Below, piece after piece: positions 53,935 to 64,000 of a DNA stretch of 64,000 bases. Within the stretch, counting starts at the first letter, position 1. Every line of letters starts with the position of its first letter. Under the pieces are notes generated by a model. The model was not told the origin of the DNA. It searched no databases and saw nothing but the letters and a program-made list of their open reading frames with translations. Source of the stretch: Azorinus chamasolen (Eukaryota; Mollusca; Bivalvia; Cardiida; Solecurtidae); assembly GCA_963576725.1 (NCBI GenBank), contig OY755242.1, forward strand, positions 62,562,324 to 62,626,323. Direction: 5' to 3'. A program made the translations under genes and the position numbers.

Positions 53935-54090
53935 TTTTGCAATAGTACATGAACGCAGAAAATCTTGACTATGGTAAAATCATATTATGTTTTCTATTTT
54001 ATTATTTTATAAGCAAAATATATTAATCGTCTGGTCTGGTCTCTGTTTGCAAAGACGTCGAAAGGCGTATTCATGTAGTAAATGGTTTGG
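53935..54090. mobile_element. HP-A remnant
   Basis: Flank GACTATGGTAAAATCATATT, collapsed hairpin TATTAATCGTCTGGTCTGG, end CGTATTCATGTAGTAAATGG. Confidence 0.55.
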
Positions 54091-54409
54091 CAGATAAGGT
54101 TTTTTTCTGTAGGACAAGGGTAAACCATTCAATGTGTCTGATCGTTAACGTCAAGCACAATTACCCAACGGCACAACTTTTTATTACTAGTATTGCTGAT
54201 GTAAATTGTCTCATTAGACCACTGTTCCATTGTCTGGTAATCTGTAATGGTATTTACAGCTATGGTTTCAAGCTATTCATTGGCCATCATTTGATTATAG
54301 TATCGAACCAAAGGATTGGTAATGTAAGTAGTACAGTAATACAGTAATCTAACTAATGAATTGACTACTGTTTGACGGTACAGGGTCAAAAGGTTATAAA
54401 TTAAACATT

Positions 54410-54500
54410 TTGCTCGAGTCTGAGTTAATTTCTCAAGAAGGTGATTGATCAGATTTTGAGCTTGTTCATTTTTTTCCAATCAATTACTTGAGAATGAATA
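54410..54500. mobile_element. HP-F remnant (one arm)
   Basis: TCGAGTCTGAGTTAATTTCT and AGGTGATTGATCAGATTTTG follow the HP-F arm order. Confidence 0.5.
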
Positions 54501-54585
54501 ACCGTTGACGATGGTCATTCAAGTTTCATACTAATGGATTCCTTCAATTTCATCTCAAACACATGAGTGGAGTGTCAAACTGAGT

Positions 54586-55195
54586 GGATACTGGTAAGAC
54601 CCAAATAGCTCGGCGTCTCATCTAAATACAAACTGTTTGGATACTGGTAAGACCCAATTAGCTCTGCGTCTCATCTGAATCCAAACTGTTCTGGTAAGAC
54701 CCAAATAGCTCGGCGTCTCATCTAAATCCAAACTGTTTGGATACTGGTAAGACCCAAATAGCTCGGCGTCTCATCTGAATCCAAACTGTTCTGGTAAGAC
54801 CCAAATAGCTCGGCGTCTCATCTAAATCCAAACTGTTTGGATACTGGTAAGACCCAAATAGCTCGGCGTCTCATCTGAATCCAAACTGATTGGATACTGG
54901 TAAGACCCAAATAGCTCGGCGTCTCATCTAAATCCAAACTGTTTAATACTGGTAAGACCCAAATAGCTCGGCGTCTCATCTAAATCCAAACTGTTCTGGT
55001 GAGACCCAAATAGCTCGGCGTCTCATCTGAATCCAAACTGTTTGGATACTGGTAAGACTCAAATAGCTCTGCGTCTCATCTAAATCCAAACTGTTTAATA
55101 CTGGTAAGACCCAAATAGCTCGGCGTCTCATCTAAATCCAAACTGTTCTGGTAAGACCCAAATAGCTCGGCGTCTCATCTGAATCCAAACTGGTT
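54586..55195 (+). repeat. K-derived minisatellite with alternating 53- and 46-bp units
   Basis: CTGGTAAGACCCAAATAGCT + CGGCGTCTCATCTAAATCCA + AACTGTT, with or without TGGATA. About 12 units; long and short versions alternate over parts of the array. Unit sequence is the core of the dispersed K repeat. Confidence 0.95.
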
Positions 55196-55499
55196 GCACA
55201 AATAATCACAGCTTCGCCCATTGCAGCAAATAATGGGAGTCACTTTCGAGCAACTTTGGTGGTGAAATGGCTAATGAATGTACTGTTTACTAGAACATGG
55301 TCGCTGCAATTTGAGTCCGATGCCTCTTATGATCTACGCCGTATATTGAATACATATCTTTGTCGTAAATATAGTTATATTTCCGTAAATATGCTCCTAC
55401 TTGCTCTAAGTAGGTGACAAACGAAATACAACTTGCTTAATGCATGGTATATCTAGCACAAAGGTGCTACATCGAAGGTCAGACTTAATTTTATGAATG
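55196..55499. other. Unassigned stretch
   Basis: Nothing recognised. Confidence 0.4.
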
Positions 55500-55744
55500 T
55501 AACCCATTCGTGCCTAGTGTCACTTAAAATGACATATATACAAACAGAGTAGACCTAGATCATAGGACTACTGCCGGAATCCTCTGATCCGGGTCTGCAT
55601 TGTTTGCTGAAAATGTCAATGGCTTATATTAACAAATTATTTGGTTGCTGTGCCCCGTCATACACATATTGCATAAGACGGGTATTCTTCACAGTACAGA
55701 ATTAAAGATGACGCATATATACGTCACAAAGGGTGAATGGGTTA
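55500..55744. mobile_element. HP-A relative with HP-B-like termini
   Basis: TAACCCATTCGTGCC to AAGGGTGAATGGGTTA. Hairpin ACAAACAGAGTAGACC...TCTGATCCGGGTCTGCATTG resembles HP-A, so terminal and hairpin identities are mixed. Confidence 0.7.
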
Positions 55745-55922
55745 GGCATATATATTGATATGATTTGGTATGTTATTATATAATTATTTGCATGCCACGT
55801 GATTTGATTAGACCTGTTGAATACGATACATAAATGATGGAATATGTAACGAGGTACTATATGTATAAGTTACGAATAAACTATGTCTATGTCATAAAAC
55901 ATGGATGGTTTTCAAAATAAGG

Positions 55923-56095
55923 GTCCATGCTCATAAAACGCTTAGTTGAGTCTGAGATCGTTCTCAAGTTTGTGATTGGTCAGATTTGAGCCAAAGGCTC
56001 AAATCTGACCAATCATATGCTTGAGAACTCAAATATGACCAATCAAAAGCTTGAGAACGAAACTGAGACTCAACTAAAAGCTTTATAAGCATGGA
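55923..56095. mobile_element. HP-F foldback element, copy 2
   Basis: CCATGCTCATAAAACGCTTA to TATAAGCATGG; apex GAGCCAAAGGCTC. Here the right arm, not the left, holds the extra 30-bp unit. Confidence 0.87.
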
Positions 56096-56127
56096 CCAAG
56101 ATATGGACGGGATTTACTTAACAATGT

Positions 56128-56503
56128 CCTTCATACAAACGCCTTTGCAAATATAGTAGATCCAGATTAGACGTATCCTTCTTACGGAATCAAAGTAGGT
56201 GTGACTATACATGTTTTTATCAATACCTAAAACATCCTGTGTATATTTGCCCAGAGGTCAAGATAAGATACGTTAATTAAATAACTATTTTTTCTCCACC
56301 GAACCGTATGTTGTGAACACCTTTTAGAATCGAAAACACTATTATAAAGAGTGGTCAAACGTAGGGTTTGCTATAGAAATGACGATTTCAGTATTTGAGT
56401 ACGCACATTTATCTGTTGTTCTGTTTGCCATTTAAAAAAAATCAGCTAAATATTCACGATGCCATTAATTCTTACATGAGTATTGAACAGGAACAATGTT
56501 AAA
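56128..56503. mobile_element. HP-A element split by an HP-E element
   Basis: The HP-A left part (GTCCTTCATACAAACGCC, TTGCAAATATAGTAGATCC) stops near 56190. HP-E occupies about 56190-56408 (TTTTTTCTCCACCGAACCGT, CTTTTAGAATCGAAAACACT, GTAGGGTTTGCTATAGAAAT). HP-A resumes GTTCTGTTTGCC and ends GAACAATGTTAA. Confidence 0.65.
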
Positions 56504-56644
56504 GAGTGTGGGAATAAATGAGCCAAGCTTGTTGAACATAACGCAGACAGAGCAGAGAACTATATATAGTAAGTGCATCCTCATTGGAGTCCGTGTGATC
56601 AGGGTTTATGCTATACTCAAAATCCTATCAGGCTCGCTAGGTCA

Positions 56645-56785
56645 GAGCTAAAGATAAAGGTGCGTACCCAAATACTAAACTCGTCATTTCTCCACCAAAG
56701 TAGAGTAAATAAGTGGAGAAATAAAGGAGCTATTGTTGAACATGTTTCGATTTACGCACCTTATCTGGACCTTTGGAACTGTTAT
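56645..56785. mobile_element. HP-E element without central hairpin
   Basis: AGCTAAAGATAAAGGTGCGT...TCATTTCTCCACC, 16 bp, then GTGGAGAAATAAAGGAGCT...TTACGCACCTTATCTGGACC. Both outer arms, no apex. Confidence 0.78.
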
Positions 56786-57069
56786 AAAATTTCTATGTCT
56801 GTGTTCATTATCATGTATCTTATTCAACAGACCAGTCTGATGATTAGGAATGTACTCAACAAATCGTGTTATACCTTCGAGACCTGATTCGAGATCACAG
56901 TGTGTCTTCATTTAACATTAACTATGAGCAATGTGACAATTTAAGACCATGTCGATGTTTAAGTGTACACATGATATGATATCTTGTCTGTGACTGCTTG
57001 AAACCAAGTAGGATTAATATCATTTGTTACAGTCTCATTCTTATATACTTCATAGTAGATTTGCGGTAA
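56786..57069. other. Unassigned stretch
   Basis: Nothing recognised. Confidence 0.4.
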
Positions 57070-57770
57070 GGACTAGACGACACGAAAATGCACCAACTGC
57101 GTGGCACACATATGTCAACGGTTAGACGGCACGAACATGCGCCAACTGTATGGCACAAATATGTCAACGGTTAGACGGCACGAACATGCGCCAACTGTAT
57201 GGCACAAATATGTCAACGGTTAGACGACACGAAGATGCGCCACCTGTATGGCACAAATATGTCAACGGTTAGAAGACTCGGTCAAGCACAAACAGTGTGG
57301 CAAAACTATGTAAATGGAGAGACGACACTACCATTCGTCAACAGCGGGGCACAAATATGTCAACAGCTAGACACATGACCATGCGCAAACGGTGTTGTAC
57401 AATTATGTCAGCAGCTAGACATAAGACCATGCACAAACAGTATGCCACAACTATATCAACGGATAGACACACGACCACGCGCAAAAAGTATGAAACAAAT
57501 ATATCAACGGATAGACATACGACCATGTGCAAAATGTATGGCACAAACATTTCAACGGATAGACACACGACCATGCGCAAAAAGCATGGCACAAACATAT
57601 CAAAAGATAGACACACAGCCGCGCGCAAAACGTATGGCACATGACCATTCGCAAATTGTGTGGCACAAATATATCAACGGATAGACAACTAGATCATGTG
57701 CAAACGGGGTGACAAAAAAACTAATAATAAGACGACACGACCATGCGCCAACACAGTGCAACAGCGGGTT
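57070..57770. repeat. 48-49 bp minisatellite, about 14 copies
   Basis: Unit GGTTAGACGGCACGAACATG + CGCCAACTGTATGGCACAAA + TATGTCAAC (49 bp; 48 bp in later units, GGATAGACACACGACC). The 48-bp units keep frames open with a 16-residue period (STDRHTTMRK-like); these are by-products. Confidence 0.94.
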
Positions 57771-58139
57771 GACGACATTCAAATCGACATTAGCGCTCCT
57801 ATAGTTTGCACATTAGAGTACCCTTGTACCGTCGCAAAACCCATTTTTTCATCATAATTTGATCTTAATCATCTAAACCTTCATTCGAAACGACACGACC
57901 ATGGCGTTTAATCAACAAGGTACATGCACAATTCGGATTGGTTTACTCCAGATTAAGTCTAAATATAGGTTCATTCTATTTATCGCACTGTCTCGCAGAC
58001 CATGTTTGATGTCGTTATCAGTCAGGATACATAAGACGCTACCACTGCGTTTTTCGGTCGATGTGAACAGCCTGGTCGACTAGTAGTAATACCTTGAGGA
58101 ATATTCACCCACTCTGACTTATTCCTTGAAATGGCCCTT
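57771..58139. other. Unassigned stretch
   Basis: Short frames only. Confidence 0.4.
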
Positions 58140-58380
58140 ATCTGGTTATCCATGACCTTCGTCGAGTTTCCAAACAGCTTGGATCCAGATAAGACACAGA
58201 GTAACCAGCCGTGTCTTCTGGATCCTTGCTTCTTGACACCTAAGTCGATTAATTTGATCGAATCGGAAGTAGTCAAAAATGTTCCAGATTTAAATCTGAT
58301 CGGCCATGTTTTGCACAACGGGGACAGATTAAAGTTCGTAACTCAGCAGATATTTTCTTCCAATGGTTAGTATGCTAACA
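58140..58380 (+). repeat. K repeat copy
   Basis: GTTTCCAAACAGCTTGGATCC, AGATAAGACACAGAGTAACC, CGTGTCTTCTGGATCC. Longest K copy here; it runs through a 79-codon frame with no motif. Confidence 0.6.
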
Positions 58381-58492
58381 CTTTGTTTGCATGGATAATC
58401 CAGAGTGCAGAACACATTATAAACTCTTGCACATCTGTCTTATTAGCAGTAAGAAGTGTGCAAATCCATTCTTAGAATTGATTGTGGATTAT

Positions 58493-58628
58493 TTAACCAT
58501 TTACTCCATGAATATTCATGTAATGAATGATGCCATTGCGATTATTAACTCACACAGGTAGTTTTGGTCGTGGCAGAAACCTTGTTTGCAAAAGCGTAGA
58601 AAGGCGTATATATGGAGTAAAGGGTTAA
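58493..58628. mobile_element. HP-A element, internally deleted (136 bp)
   Basis: TTAACCATTTACTCCATG to ATGGAGTAAAGGGTTAA. The whole hairpin is deleted except TTGTTTGC. Confidence 0.82.
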
Positions 58629-58817
58629 GACCATATACATTTAGTTCATGGAATTGCAATTTCTAAGCAGCATGGTGATGATGTAGATATAAAGTAGACA
58701 CGTGGGTAAGACGCAGCAATTGTGTTGAGCTGCAGCGAGACAGGGATTGAGAAAAAAGATACATTTTTCATAGCATCGTAAGAGTTAACAATATCATCGT
58801 CTTGTAGTATATGCAGC

Positions 58818-59070
58818 TTAGCCCCTTAGACCATGAATATTCAGGTAAGAAATTATGACATAATGAATATGGACTTGTTTAAACTTTATAATGGAACATG
58901 ACCACATGAGTTTTGGTCATGGCAGAAATGGTAGAATCACATTTATATTAATTTTATTTCATAAGCAAACAGAGCAGAACCTGATTAGACGGTTCCTACA
59001 GGAGCTGTCTGACCAGGGTGAACTATGTTGGCAAAAGCGTAGAAATGCGTATTTGTGGGGTAGAGGGTTA
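58818..59070. mobile_element. HP-A element, complete
   Basis: TTAGCCCCTTAGACC to GGGGTAGAGGGTTAA. Hairpin 58965-59032, apex GGTTCCTACAGGAGCT. An HP-A flank precedes it in the reverse orientation relative to 8840-9086. Confidence 0.84.
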
Positions 59071-59374
59071 AGGAATATTAGGACATCATTTCAGGATTTA
59101 TGTAACTGAAAGAAACAACTGCCTTTTATGCGATGCGTATTCGATATAATATTATGTACACTGACACTTGAGGAACCATGTAAAATAACAGATAATAAGG
59201 ACATAGCAGTTATATTTAGTTCTAAAACATTAACCGGCATAAGACAGAAAAAGAAACGGTTTAAATAACTATTTTGGAGCCAAACACTGTCGCCTGCTTT
59301 AGCCTGCTTTAAGTTGCAGAAAAAACATATTTTCAGCTACTTGTCTCAAATATATGTGATATATTAAACAGTTG

Positions 59375-59460
59375 GATCCTGATAAGATGCCAAGTTACTC
59401 AGCGTCTCGTCTAGGTCCAAGCTCTTTGCAAATGTAATTACCATCGCAGTAAGCCCAGTG
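59375..59460 (+). repeat. K repeat copy
   Basis: CAGTTGGATCCTGATAAGATGC, TACTCAGCGTCTCGTCTAGG, AAGCTCTTTGCAAATG. Confidence 0.65.
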
Positions 59461-59759
59461 AGTCGATTTCCGGCAACGTCGACGGTAAAGGAGAACGTCG
59501 ACGGTAAAGGAGTTAACCTCAAACCTAACGAAAATAAAATACTTCACACATAGTTTTCACTTTCATTGTATCAAACACATAAACACGCGAATCAAAGACA
59601 GGATGAAAGACAAAATAAACGAGTTCTAATTTGGCAAACAAACCACAACACATTGTCTTAGTGGTTGATTAGACTTTTATTCCGTGCAGAAATTCCTTTG
59701 AATATTGGCAGTTTGTGAATAATTAATGACAATGCATTAGGCTATAGTGACAAAGTACA
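59461..59759. other. Unassigned stretch with a short direct repeat
   Basis: AACGTCGACGGTAAAGGAG occurs twice at 59475-59513. Otherwise nothing recognised. Confidence 0.5.
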
Positions 59760-59870
59760 ATATTGGTGATCTCATCTCTTCCCAATTGCCAATAGAAACA
59801 GCATTGAAAATTCACTGATCATTAATTTATACCAATGATTCTGTCAATTGCACTTGTATATAACTGTTTT
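59760..59870. repeat. Q dispersed repeat, copy 3
   Basis: GGTGATCTCATCTCTT and CATTAATTTATACCAATGAT match 28137-28200. Confidence 0.55.
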
Positions 59871-59969
59871 GAAGGTTCGTTAACCCTATGCCTGTTATAA
59901 AAATGATGTCTGCCTACTAGTTTTACTTAATTTTAATTCGTTCAAGTTATTGAGAAAATATTGGCCAGG

Positions 59970-60275
59970 TGTCAAACAGCTTGGATCCTGATCAGATGCC
60001 GAGTTGCTCGTGCCTCATCTGGATCCAAGTTGTTTTCAGAACCAAGCCAGGTCGCGCTTAACACATTCCCTCCTACTGACGCCTTTTGTTTCCTCTGTAA
60101 AAGTCATGCTTGTAACCATTGTGATAAATAGAGCATTTGCTCCACAGAAGCAAATGCTGTATTTATTAAATTGGTATAAAAAGTATACAATTCTAAAACA
60201 TCTAGTAAATACTCTTTTCAGTAAATTTACTCTAAAAGATTGTTTCTATAATAGTCTATAATGGAATGGGTTTAC
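59970..60275. mobile_element. K copy followed by HP-B copy 7
   Basis: K at 59970-60058 (GTGTCAAACAGCTTGGATCC, CATCTGGATCCAAGTTG). HP-B runs 60058-60275, TTAACACATTCCCTCC to ATGGAATGGGTTTA, hairpin 60112-60177. HP-B inserts at the K-repeat GCTTA(A) position. Confidence 0.78.
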
Positions 60276-60639
60276 CAGCAAAGGGTTGTCGGTTAGTGTC
60301 CCATTGTGAGACCTATCAAATACACGGCGGGGACTTCCTTTGATAATTATATGTAATTGTTAATTACATATAGTTTCATAAAAAACTACCGCAGATATAA
60401 TTGAATGGAATTAATGACCGACGTTTATCGTATAATTCGGTCGAACTTCATATAGAAGACGAACATCATGTTTTTGCTGGTGTGTTCTAAGTACAGAGAA
60501 CTAAGGACGAGCTTCTTCAAACCATACTATTGCCACTTTGAATACATTTGAATTGCTTATGTCTACACAGTCGGAAAAAATACTTAGAAACTTGTCTAAA
60601 TATATATATTATACATTATAATTAAAGACAGTCAATTAG

Positions 60640-60815
60640 TATTTCATTTTGGGAAACTTTCTCGGTAAAACTTAGTTTATTCAATGTTTCAAAATATACA
60701 TCATTATTTATGTAGATTCGTACTGATTCACAATCCTGTATTTGTATATGTATGGCTATCTATGTGCTTTATGCAACTTTAAGCCGAATAAATTTATGTT
60801 ATGTTATATAACTTC
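60640..60815 (+). mobile_element. Possible LINE 3' tail
   Basis: AAGCCGAATAAATTTATGTT followed by TTATGTTATG-type repeats resembles the LINE tail at 3083-3106 (AATAAA then simple repeat). No coding sequence upstream. Confidence 0.35.
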
Positions 60816-61071
60816 ATAATCTATGATTTATGTTATTCTGAGTTAAACACAACAAGTTGAAAACTGAAAAACATGACATGTTATCGAACTGATTGGGACC
60901 ACACCATTCCAAATTTGGTCACACAACATAAAATATTTACTTAATATTCTACTTACTTTGCTTTTCGGAGAAAGCACCAGTTTGTCAATAAGTATTGTAT
61001 ATAGTTAATAAGTATTAATTGTAAACTTCAAAATGATTAATATTGGAATGAAATTCAAGGTTAGATATATC

Positions 61072-61170
61072 TTAAAGTGGGAGATCTTTCAAAAGTAGCA
61101 ATGCTAAAAGAGAAAATTGTAGACTCCGTTTTATTGAGTCTGTTCATGAGTATTAATTAAAAGTGACGCC
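61072..61170 (+). repeat. J repeat, partial copy
   Basis: AGTAGCAATGCTAAAAGAGA, GACTCCGTTTTATTGAGTCT, TTCATGAGTATTAATTAAAA. Confidence 0.7.
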
Positions 61171-61384
61171 TCTGCAAAAGTTAGCCAGTTTTTTTAAATA
61201 GGTTGGAAAAAGTGTATATAAGTCATTTTTCTTCTACAATAAACAATTTACGAATCTTTTTTCGTAAAAACAAATTTGGGTGAGAAATTTAAACAAGTGG
61301 ACACTAGAACTATCACTAAAGGTGATGAATACCCTCGCACGGCAACCTTGGTTGCAAATCCAAGTTTGTGACACCAACTACCCA

Positions 61385-61735
61385 CGAAACAGGACCATAT
61401 GAAAAAAAATAAAGTTCAAGTGGATATACTTCTGTAATGGCTGTCACTAAACACTGGAAAATTGTGTCTTGCGCATGTACTATTCGTGTTTAGTATGTAT
61501 ATAAGTATTAATTCAATACGTTTCAAATTGAAGGAGGTCGCGATACCAACTTCAATGCCTAAATGACAAAAATATTCAAAGTTCAGGGGGAGATAGTTCT
61601 GCAATGGCCAGTCATAAACACATGAAAATTGCATCTTGCACATCCACCATTCGTGGTTATTATGTATACCAAATATAAATTCAATAACTTTAAAACTGAA
61701 GGCGCCCGACCGACCAACCGACCGACCGATCGCCG
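61385..61735. repeat. Two about 175-bp tandem units with a CCGA tail
   Basis: AAAGTTCAAGTGGATATACT / AAAGTTCAGGGGGAGATAGT start each unit. A CCGACCGACC run (61706-61730) closes it, N-element style. Confidence 0.75.
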
Positions 61736-61794
61736 GATAGGGTTATTCCAGTATACACCCTCAAACAACCCTGTGAATGAGGGAAACAGATAAG

Positions 61795-62235
61795 CTGTCG
61801 TTTACAAACAGTGTAGACCAAGATCAGATGACTCCTAAAACTTGTCTGCATTGTTATGCCATTCGAAATTCTCTTACAAAATATACCATTTCATTATGGA
61901 TGGCATTTATTTTTAAACAGTGACGGACTATTCCACTTTGAAATTTCAGTATTGAAAGGATTGAAAGTATAGCCCATACACCGATAATTATATGCAATGT
62001 GTGTGCTACTAGATCGTCCAAACGAACTCGGAATGACACAATGGATATTTATGAGCTGGGGTTTTATAATTCTATATAAACACAGTCAGAATGTGTTCGC
62101 TTTGAAAGAAAATGTAAACATATGCAAACACAGTAAACTCTGATCAGACGCCCCCTTAAGGAGCCGTCTGACCTGGATTTACTCTGTTTGCATAAACGTT
62201 AAACATGGTATCAACTGACAGAGGATTAGATGTTG
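61795..62235. mobile_element. HP-A remnants, including one good hairpin
   Basis: 61795-61860 is a decayed hairpin scrap. 62124-62191 is a well-paired hairpin (GCAAACACAGTAAACTCTGA...CTGTTTGC, apex CCCCTTAAGGAG) with little flank. Confidence 0.7.
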
Positions 62236-63309
62236 AAGGGAATGAATTATCTATTTGTTTATTTATGTACTGCAAATTATGTTTTTGAGTGTGTTTGCAA
62301 CTGCGATACAGTTTGAATTTGTTTTTTACAATGCGTCAAAATATGTGGTTTTAACTTCCATGGCGTTATCCGAGACCCGACCCGCCATTGCACACAGCTT
62401 TCATCCTGATGAAACACCAAGTAACGTTTTGTCTCATTAGGATCCAAGTTATTTGACACTTTACACACTTATCTCAAAAGCTTGATCTTTCTGAAGTTGT
62501 TAAAGTTGCACCAGATCCATATTTAAGTAGCATTATTTTTACAGTAGAATAAGGATTAAAATGATGGGTTAGTACGATTCGATTTTGTTCACGGTACAAT
62601 GCAAGTAAATACGTGTTGAATTTCGGCAGCTCATTTCCCCCAAAAGATGGAATAATTCCATACTTTAAATGCAAACAAATGCCACATAACTACAATACAT
62701 TTCACCGCACTGCGTGATAGTTCATGTTTTTATGAACACACAATTGATTTGCAATGTATGTACAATAATGCAAACATGTTTGCTTACACGATGACAGCTT
62801 TCAATATTCGACATCCCGTCCCGAAACGGGCGCCTTACACACTAGGTCGTAGGGGATATTTCAAGAAATCCTATACATGTAGACGAATATTGAAATTTAT
62901 CAAAATATTACTTGTATCCAAATTAATATAACAAGTTTGTATTTTAAACTGCCCACGTGTAATTTGAAACAAATGCCATAAGCACGCCGTATAGAAATAG
63001 GGAAATCCTTGTCTGTCTTCTTGTTTTTGTTTTGAGTCATGTGTTAAACAGAATATTACATCCGTGTGCATTTCCTATTGATATTTACCAAATTCGCTGA
63101 CTCAAATAAATACGACACTCGGTAAGCCTCGTGTCATATTATTTTAGTCAACTCGTTCGATAAGACTTAATAGCAAATTAATACGAATGTACATGTATTA
63201 TCCTCTATCTATTTGCTCGTATAAACTCTACGTCACTCCATTCTCCTATTCCGCTCCTCTACTTTACATTATTCTATTCCTGTTTCACTATTTGACAGCA
63301 ATATACTAA
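62236..63309. other. Unassigned stretch with one K scrap
   Basis: 62400-62460 has TTTCATCCTGATGAAACACC and GTCTCATTAGGATCC (K-like). The rest is AT-rich with short frames only. Confidence 0.45.
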
Positions 63310-63525
63310 TACAGCAAAACCTCTCTAAACCGGAATACTGGTAGGGAAGAATGTAGATATTTTTACTTCTTCTAGGCAGGTCACTGCTTAATGCAGGATT
63401 GAAGCCATGCAGAAAGCTCCTGCAGAAGCTTTCTGCATGACTTTCATCCTGCATTTAGCTGCCACCTGTCGCCAAGACCAATACTTATACTAAATTAAAC
63501 ATCCGGTTTAAAGAGGTTTACTGAA
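63310..63525. mobile_element. HP-C element, complete copy
   Basis: TA-CAGCAAAACCTCTCTAAAC to GGTTTAAAGAGGTTTACTG (right TA mutated). Hairpin 63376-63469 with GCTCCTGCAGAAGC. The minus frame at 63269-63454 crosses it and is not a gene. Confidence 0.86.
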
Positions 63526-64000
63526 TGTATACTTTAACAGCTTCAAATCGTTTTAATACAAGATTGTACTGCCGATCTAGATCGGGAGCATGTTGTTATA
63601 GGCATGTGTCTGTTTGCTTGTTTTGTGTGTTTGTCTGAAATGGTGTTAACATTAGCCATAAAAATGTAAATTTCAATAGATAGAGACGACATAAGTTATA
63701 TATAAACATCTCATGAAGTGGCAACTAGTGAATGGATCCATGTCAATTGCAATGAGTAAATTTAATAAATGAAATAGATCACAGTATACGAGGCTCGTAT
63801 ATTGCAATGGCTTGCATATGTGTGTTATAAAGAGAATACGTTAAACACAGATGTGTCGGATGTTTCCAATGATAACACTTTTTTTCTAGGGTATGGCTTG
63901 CATAATGAAAATACAAAACGCATTTCAATAATAAATATGTATACCAAAATATATTCTTGGTAATAAATCTGTATAAAATGAATCAACCTCAATAAAAAAA
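63526..64000. other. Unassigned stretch to window edge
   Basis: AT-rich; ends CAATAAAAAAA. No feature identified. Confidence 0.4.

Noticed and set aside
57297..57684. 115-residue His/Arg-rich repeat protein
   Set aside because: By-product of 48-bp units; competing frames are open on both strands.

Overview
This window looks like a repeat-packed, essentially gene-free stretch of a large, AT-rich animal genome, most likely a marine bivalve mollusc. That placement is an inference from the repeat repertoire: palindromic miniature transposons, long arrays built on GACCTTGACCTTTGACC with GGAC-repeat tails, a tRNA-type SINE with a CAAA-repeat tail, Penelope-like GIY-YIG sequence and decayed LINEs. 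I found no intact host protein-coding gene, tRNA gene, CRISPR array or operon. Nearly all open frames are short and lie inside repeats.

Repeat families, using names that are mine for this window only. HP-A: TTAA-flanked element of about 250 bp, termini TTAACCCTTTCC..., carrying a 68-nt hairpin that begins GCAAACAG. HP-B: TTAA-flanked, about 225 bp, termini TTAACCCATTCCC..., 68-nt hairpin beginning GAAACCATTG. HP-C: TA-flanked, CAGTAAACC... termini, about 90-nt hairpin. HP-D: TA-flanked, CAGTAAAACCTCTCTATAAC termini, long hairpin. HP-E: hairpin with TCTTTAGAATCGTC arms. HP-F: hairpin with AAATCTGACCAATC arms. HP-G: TTAA-flanked, hairpin with CAGACGCCGCCTT arms. HP-H: single 144-bp palindrome. 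HP-I: TTAACCCTTCGCTTGCT termini. M and L: pogo/Tigger-like TA elements. J: a 281-bp dispersed unit. K: GTGTCAAACAGCTTGGATCC-type repeat. N: large elements made of 145-168 bp tandem units plus a GGAC tail. O: CCATTAA/TTAATGG-rich repeat. Q: a short dispersed repeat.

Layout. 1-3106: broken LINE. 4.5-4.8 kb: SINE. 5.3-9.4 kb: HP-A/C/E copies. 10.0 kb: HP-H. 11.25-15.4 kb: HP-B, M, a composite containing a 26-bp minisatellite, then more HP-B/D. 15.7-16.1 kb: J tandem. 16.19-16.39 kb: a 28S rRNA gene fragment. 16.4-18.9 kb: HP-A/B/F/C nest. 20.5-23.7 kb: N elements. 25.3-25.7 kb: one conserved-looking ORF. 26-28.6 kb: O, HP-A, HP-C. 28.8-29.8 kb: 3' end of a second LINE. 30.3-31.7 kb: N inside J. 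32.4-32.9 kb: E-in-L-in-E nest. 33.8-36 kb: HP-A/E/D. 36.9-41.0 kb: four different minisatellites nearly end to end. 41-42 kb: HP-B inside HP-D. 42.2-43.8 kb: decayed unidentified retroelement. 44.6-47.6 kb: HP-A, HP-I, M. 47.8-48.5 kb: minisatellite. 48.57-49.20 kb: GIY-YIG ORF inside 146-bp inverted repeats. 49.5-54.1 kb: HP-A, G and D. 54.6-55.2 kb and 57.1-57.8 kb: minisatellites. 55.5-63.5 kb: HP-A, B, C, E, F, J and K copies.

The elements form a layered record rather than a pathway. TTAA-targeting elements (HP-A, HP-B) repeatedly landed in TTAA sites inside the hairpin arms of TA-targeting elements (HP-C, HP-D), and twice HP-A copies abut and share one TTAA. The most notable features are: the same 14-nt hairpin apex, GCTCCTATAGGAGC or a close variant, in four otherwise different families; a 26-bp minisatellite whose unit contains the HP-A terminus and sits at an HP-A insertion junction; a GIY-YIG endonuclease ORF packaged between long inverted repeats; and the 28S rDNA fragment.
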